Shown: one piece after another, positions 60,711 through 64,000 of the stretch
Layout: each line of letters begins with the position of its first letter
How positions within the stretch are numbered: the first letter of the stretch is position 1
Source: Nioella sp965215655
GTDB lineage: Bacteria > Pseudomonadota > Alphaproteobacteria > Rhodobacterales > Rhodobacteraceae
Assembly (NCBI RefSeq): GCF_965215655.1
Contig: NZ_OZ244111.1
Coordinates: 3,162,001-3,226,000, forward strand
Direction of reading: 5' to 3'
DNA: 64,000 nt
The notes under the pieces: generated by a model
Seen by the model: only the letters and a program-made list of their open reading frames with translations
Database searches by the model: none
Told to the model about the DNA's origin: nothing
Translations under genes and position numbers: made by a program

Positions 60711-60758
60711 TTGCAATAATTTATTCATATCTATTACATTTTGCAATATCTGTTGCAT
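60711..60758. promoter_or_regulatory. AT-rich promoter region with TTGCAATA repeats
   Basis: TTGCAATA at 60711-60718 and again at 60741-60748 (30 bp apart), plus TTGCAT at 60753-60758, in the most AT-rich part of the 349-nt divergent gap between the ALDH operon and the phytase-like gene. Probably contains promoters for one or both sides. Confidence 0.45.
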
Positions 60759-60952
60759 TTCACGCTTGGCCGCTTGCCGCAACACCTCTCACGCCCTGCC
60801 AGAACATGCTCATCACGGTGCTCTTCCGAAAGGCGACGCGCCACCCCTGTGACCCTGCCGCGAGGCAGGGTTTCACAAGCCTTTCATGCTGACGTGATCC
60901 TGGTGTCACATGTCTGCGGCACGGGGAGATGTCCAACCGCTGGAGACAACAC

Positions 60953-63106
60953 ATGACCTATCGCACCGTTCTGCTTGGCGCCGCCGCCGTCCTGATGGCT
61001 GGCCCCGCACTGGCAGATATGAACTTCAACCGCATCGCTTCATTTGCCGTGGCGGAAAACACGCCGGATGCAGAGGAATCCTCGTCCGAGATCATTGCCG
61101 CCACTGCCGATGGCATGACGCTGGTCTATACCGACAGCCCCGCCGAAGTCCTTGGCTTCATCGACATCACCGACCCCTCCGCACCCGTTGCCGCCGGTGT
61201 GGTGGCCCTGGACGGAGAGCCGACCTCGGTCAGCGTCATCGGTCAGACCGCCTATGTCGGGGTCAACACCTCAGCCGACTACGTCAACACCTCGGGCCAC
61301 CTGCTGGCGCTGGATGTCGACAGCCGCACCGCCCTGGGCGATTGCGACCTTGGCGGCCAGCCCGACAGCGTCGCCGCCGCACCTGACGCAAGCTTTATCG
61401 CCGTTGCCATCGAGAATGAGCGCGACGAGGATCTCGGCGACGGCCGCACCGGCCAGATGCCCGCAGGCTACGTCGCCATTTTGCCACTGACCGATGGTGT
61501 CATGGATTGCGACGCGATGATCATGGCTGAGATCACCGGTCTGGCCGAGGTCTCGCCGGAAGATCCGGAGCCCGAATTCGTCTCGATCAACGGCGAAAAC
61601 GAGATCGTCGTGACCCTTCAGGAGAACAATCACATCGTGGTTCTCAACGCGGCTGGCGAGGTGCTGAGCCACTTCTCGGCCGGGGCGGTGGACCTCGAAG
61701 GCATCGACACCGTGGACGAACGCGCCGCGCTGGTCTTTGACGGCAGCCAGCCCGGTCGCCTGCGCGAACCCGATGCGGTGACCTGGATCGACGACAGCCA
61801 TTTCGCCACCGCCAATGAAGGCGACATGGATGGCGGGTCGCGCGGCTGGACGATCTTCCATCAGGACGGCACGATCGTTCACGAATCCGGGGCCTCCTTC
61901 GAACATGCCATCGTCCAGATCGGCCATTATCCCGACCGCCGGTCCGACGCCAAGGGCGTAGAGCCGGAATCGGTGACCTTCGGGGTTTTCGGCGGTACAC
62001 CCTATGTCTTCGTTGGGGCCGAACGGGCTAGCGTCGTGGGCGTCTACGACGTGACCGACCCGGCCGCTCCGGTTCTGGATCAACTCCTGCCCTCGGGCAT
62101 CGGGCCGGAAGGCTATGTGGTGATCCCCGAGCGCGGGCTGCTGATTTCGGCCAATGAGGTCGACGGGCTGGAAGACGGCGCAGCGCGCAGCCATGTCATG
62201 ATCTACGAATACCAGGACGCACCGGCGGTCTACCCGCATCTGACCAGTGCCAGCATGGACGATCTCACGGGATGGGGTGCGATTTCCGGCATGGTGGCCG
62301 ATCCGGAAACCGGCCTGATCTACGCGGTCAATGACAGCTTCTACGGCTTCCAGCCGACGATTTTCGTCATTGATCCGTCGATGGACGGCCCCTCGCAGAT
62401 CATCGACACGATCCCGGTCACCCGCGGCGGCCGCCCGGCCCAGATGCTGGACATGGAAGGGATCACGCTGGACGGTGAAGGCGGGTTCTGGGTGGCCTCG
62501 GAAGGCCGCACCGACCGGATGATCCCGCATGGGATCTACCACATCGGCGCCGATGGAGAGATCGAGCAGTCGATCCCGCTGCCCGCGGAACTGCTGGCCG
62601 TGGAACGCCGGTTCGGCTTCGAGGGCATCACCATGGTGGGCGACACCCTGTGGATGGCCGTGCAACGCGAATGGGGCGACGATCCGGAAAACCACGTCAA
62701 GCTGGTGGCCTACAACACCACGACCGGCGACTGGGGCGCGGTGCGCTACGAGCTGACCGATCCCGAAACCGGCTGGGTCGGCCTGTCGGAAATCGTGGCC
62801 CATGGCGACTATGTCTACCTGATCGAGCGCGACAACCAGATTGGCGAGGCGGCGGTGACCAAGCTGATCACCCGCGTGGCTCTGGCGGACATGGTGCCCG
62901 CACCGCTTGGCGGCGATCTGCCGGTGGTGGAGCATGAGGTGGTCCTGGACCTGATCCCCTACCTGACCTCGACCGGCGGTTACGTGCTGGACAAGGTCGA
63001 GGGGCTGGCGATCATGCCCGACGGCACGATGTGGGTGTCCACCGACAATGACGGCGTTGACGATCACTCGGGCGAGACGATGTTCTTCGCCATCCCGCCG
63101 ATGTAA
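60953..63106 (+). CDS. Secreted esterase-like phytase family protein (beta-propeller)
   Basis: A 717-residue exported protein with a Sec signal peptide (TYRTVLLGAAAVLMAGPALA). The N-terminal half is a repetitive beta-propeller (VLGFIDITDPSAPVAAGVVAL, VVGVYDVTDPAAPVLDQLLPSG), and the C-terminal half (about 430-717) has the DMEGITLDGEGGFWVASEG and RFGFEGITMVGDTLWMAVQ pattern of the esterase-like/phytase-like family. Very acidic, typical of marine secreted proteins. TGGAG lies 8 nt before the chosen ATG. Probably a periplasmic or extracellular phosphoesterase; the substrate is unproven. Confidence 0.88.
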   Translation: MTYRTVLLGAAAVLMAGPALADMNFNRIASFAVAENTPDAEESSSEIIAATADGMTLVYTDSPAEVLGFIDITDPSAPVAAGVVALDGEPTSVSVIGQTAYVGVNTSADYVNTSGHLLALDVDSRTALGDCDLGGQPDSVAAAPDASFIAVAIENERDEDLGDGRTGQMPAGYVAILPLTDGVMDCDAMIMAEITGLAEVSPEDPEPEFVSINGENEIVVTLQENNHIVVLNAAGEVLSHFSAGAVDLEGIDTVDERAALVFDGSQPGRLREPDAVTWIDDSHFATANEGDMDGGSRGWTIFHQDGTIVHESGASFEHAIVQIGHYPDRRSDAKGVEPESVTFGVFGGTPYVFVGAERASVVGVYDVTDPAAPVLDQLLPSGIGPEGYVVIPERGLLISANEVDGLEDGAARSHVMIYEYQDAPAVYPHLTSASMDDLTGWGAISGMVADPETGLIYAVNDSFYGFQPTIFVIDPSMDGPSQIIDTIPVTRGGRPAQMLDMEGITLDGEGGFWVASEGRTDRMIPHGIYHIGADGEIEQSIPLPAELLAVERRFGFEGITMVGDTLWMAVQREWGDDPENHVKLVAYNTTTGDWGAVRYELTDPETGWVGLSEIVAHGDYVYLIERDNQIGEAAVTKLITRVALADMVPAPLGGDLPVVEHEVVLDLIPYLTSTGGYVLDKVEGLAIMPDGTMWVSTDNDGVDDHSGETMFFAIPPM

Positions 63107-63125
63107 CCTGATTTCAGCAGGCGTG

Positions 63126-63162
63126 GCCCCCGGCGGAGCGATCCGGCGGGGGCTATTATTTT
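63126..63162 (+). terminator. Intrinsic terminator after the phytase-like gene
   Basis: GCCCCCG (63126-63132) pairs with CGGGGGC (63147-63153), followed by TATTATTTT, 20 nt after the stop codon. Confidence 0.88.
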
Positions 63163-63174
63163 GAGGCGCCCCAC

Positions 63175-63192
63175 ATTCATGCATTCATGCAT
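63175..63192. promoter_or_regulatory. ATTCATGC tandem repeat with ATGCAT palindrome
   Basis: ATTCATGC occurs twice head to tail (63175-63190) and also creates ATGCAT-TC-ATGCAT (63179-63192). It lies 82 nt before the oxidoreductase start and could be its operator. Confidence 0.4.
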
Positions 63193-63273
63193 GGTTCGAT
63201 TGCACATTCTCTCAATTCACGCATGACGACCATTGGTCTATCCCCTCCTCAACAGAGATGAAGGAGACCGAAA

Positions 63274-64000
63274 ATGAAAGCGATGGTTTATCAGCGATAT
63301 GGCGGCCCCGAGGTTGTGGGACCGGTCGAAATGCCTCGGCCGGATGTGGCGGAGGGCGAGGTTCTGGTCCGCGTTACGGCGGCCGGAATCACCACGGCGG
63401 ACTGGCGGTTGCGCGCCTCGGCCTTTCCCGGTGGTCTGTGGCTGCCGGGGCGGCTGATGACCGGGCTTTTTCGCCCGCGCAAACCTGTTCTGGGCGGGGA
63501 TTTCGCCGGGATGGTCGACGCCGTCGGCGCGGGCGTGACCCGCTTCAAACCCGGTGACCGGGTGTTCGGGTTCAGCGGCTTCGGGGCGCATGCGGAATAC
63601 ATGACGATGTCGGCGGAGGGCGCGATTGCCGCCATTCCCGGTGGCCTGTCGGACCAAGAGGCGGCTGCACTGCCCTTCGGGGCGCTGTGCGCGCTGGAGT
63701 TCTTGCGAGACGTGGCCGATGTGCAGCCGGGTCAGCGGGTGCTGGTCGTTGGAGCTTCGGGCGGGGTTGGTGGCTACGCGGTGCAGATCGCCCGGTGGCT
63801 GGGGGCCGAGGTCACAGGCGTCGCCAGCGGCGAGAACCTGTCCTATGTTCGGGCGCTTGGCGCCGAAGAGACCGTGGATTACCAGACAGAGGATGTCAGT
63901 CAGCGCGATACGATGTTCGACGTGGTTTTCGACACTGTAGGTGCAATGGATTTTCACTCGGCCAAGCGCATCCTTGCGCCAAACGGGCTGTTCCTGCCGC
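63274..64000 (+). CDS. Zinc-type alcohol dehydrogenase/quinone reductase family protein (3' end outside window)
   Basis: The first 242 codons of an MDR-superfamily oxidoreductase. MKAMVYQRYGGPEVV and VLVRVTAAGITTADWRLRA are typical N-terminal segments; GDRVFGFSGFGAHAEYMT and the NADPH-binding VLVVGASGGVGGYAVQIARWLGAEVTGV follow. No structural zinc Cys cluster is seen, which favours the quinone-oxidoreductase branch. AAGGAG precedes the ATG. The end is cut by the window. Confidence 0.88.
   Translation, partial: MKAMVYQRYGGPEVVGPVEMPRPDVAEGEVLVRVTAAGITTADWRLRASAFPGGLWLPGRLMTGLFRPRKPVLGGDFAGMVDAVGAGVTRFKPGDRVFGFSGFGAHAEYMTMSAEGAIAAIPGGLSDQEAAALPFGALCALEFLRDVADVQPGQRVLVVGASGGVGGYAVQIARWLGAEVTGVASGENLSYVRALGAEETVDYQTEDVSQRDTMFDVVFDTVGAMDFHSAKRILAPNGLFLP

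Noticed and set aside
60846..60912. Pho box upstream of the phytase-like gene
   Set aside because: TTTCACAAGCC/TTTCATGCTGA gives only a loose 11-bp repeat and does not match the CTGTCAT-type consensus well enough to report.
61271..63184. 637-codon open frame on the minus strand opposite the phytase-like gene
   Set aside because: Composition is His/Arg/Gly-rich as in mirror frames; the plus-strand protein has a signal peptide, ribosome binding site, terminator and family motifs.

Overview
The window is GC-rich chromosomal DNA from an alphaproteobacterium, most likely a member of the Rhodobacteraceae (Rhodobacter/Paracoccus/Roseobacter relatives). Support comes from family-typical proteins (an Mcl1-type malyl-CoA lyase, a DUF294 protein next to a PAS/exonuclease fusion, DUF1523, a three-gene deformylase block), from gene order (folK-rpoZ-rsh-DUF2062) and from GC-rich third positions. 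I see no phage, transposase, integrase, CRISPR array, rRNA or tRNA gene, so it reads as ordinary core chromosome with some accessory catabolic islets.

Layout. 1-3.55 kb (minus): DUF2062 fragment, rsh, rpoZ, folK. 3.6-7.2 kb: NYN-domain protein, methyltransferase, cytochrome c, a TetR regulator divergent from a small membrane protein over a clear palindromic operator, and a peroxiredoxin-like protein. 7.3-12.8 kb (plus): ispH, PNPOx-like protein, flavin monooxygenase, LysE exporter, methyltransferase, DUF3429, rnhA, TRIC channel. 12.8-15.8 kb (minus): three deformylase-family genes, fmt and two small membrane proteins. 15.9-22.1 kb: PatB-type lyase, mcl1, accA, cytochrome b561, acyl-CoA dehydrogenase, ATP-grasp protein. 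22.3-26.6 kb: small secreted protein, L-lactate dehydrogenase, an ArgE-like/ectoine-hydrolase-like pair, rluE. 26.6-32.1 kb: DUF454, a ten-cysteine secreted protein, glpK, glpD and glpR, interspersed with repeats. 32.1-39 kb: a tesA-like esterase divergent from a ybbA/ybbP-like ABC system, a phosphoesterase with an altered metal motif, an Ldh2-like protein without its catalytic His, and a LysR regulator. 39-48.9 kb: an acetate-assimilation locus (acs, adk, DUF4212/SSS symporter, cNMP-CBS-DUF294 protein, membrane protein, membrane PAS-exonuclease fusion). 49-52.2 kb: GntR, DUF1523, M20 hydrolase, DUF2267. 53.2-60.6 kb: a solute uptake/catabolic cluster (binding protein, lipobox permease, GST, creatininase-like; opposing operon ALDH, HpcH/HpaI aldolase, hydroxyacid dehydrogenase, Gfo/Idh/MocA). 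61-64 kb: a large secreted phytase/esterase-like beta-propeller protein and a partial quinone-reductase-like gene.

Most notable signals. (1) Two 170-bp elements in inverted orientation flank the 10-Cys protein and glpK. They are colinear without indels, each begins 10-11 nt after the stop codon of a co-oriented gene, and they show a compensatory base-pair change. (2) A three-tier hairpin upstream of acs, followed by a second hairpin and by another downstream of adk, all show GGAGG-like sequences in their apical loops. (3) The acetate locus couples a nucleotidyltransferase-like DUF294 protein with an intact DEDDh exonuclease fused to a degenerate membrane sensor. (4) Several enzyme-family proteins have lost key residues (third deformylase, phosphoesterase, Ldh2-like protein). 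All homology statements are by-eye motif recognition; no search was run.
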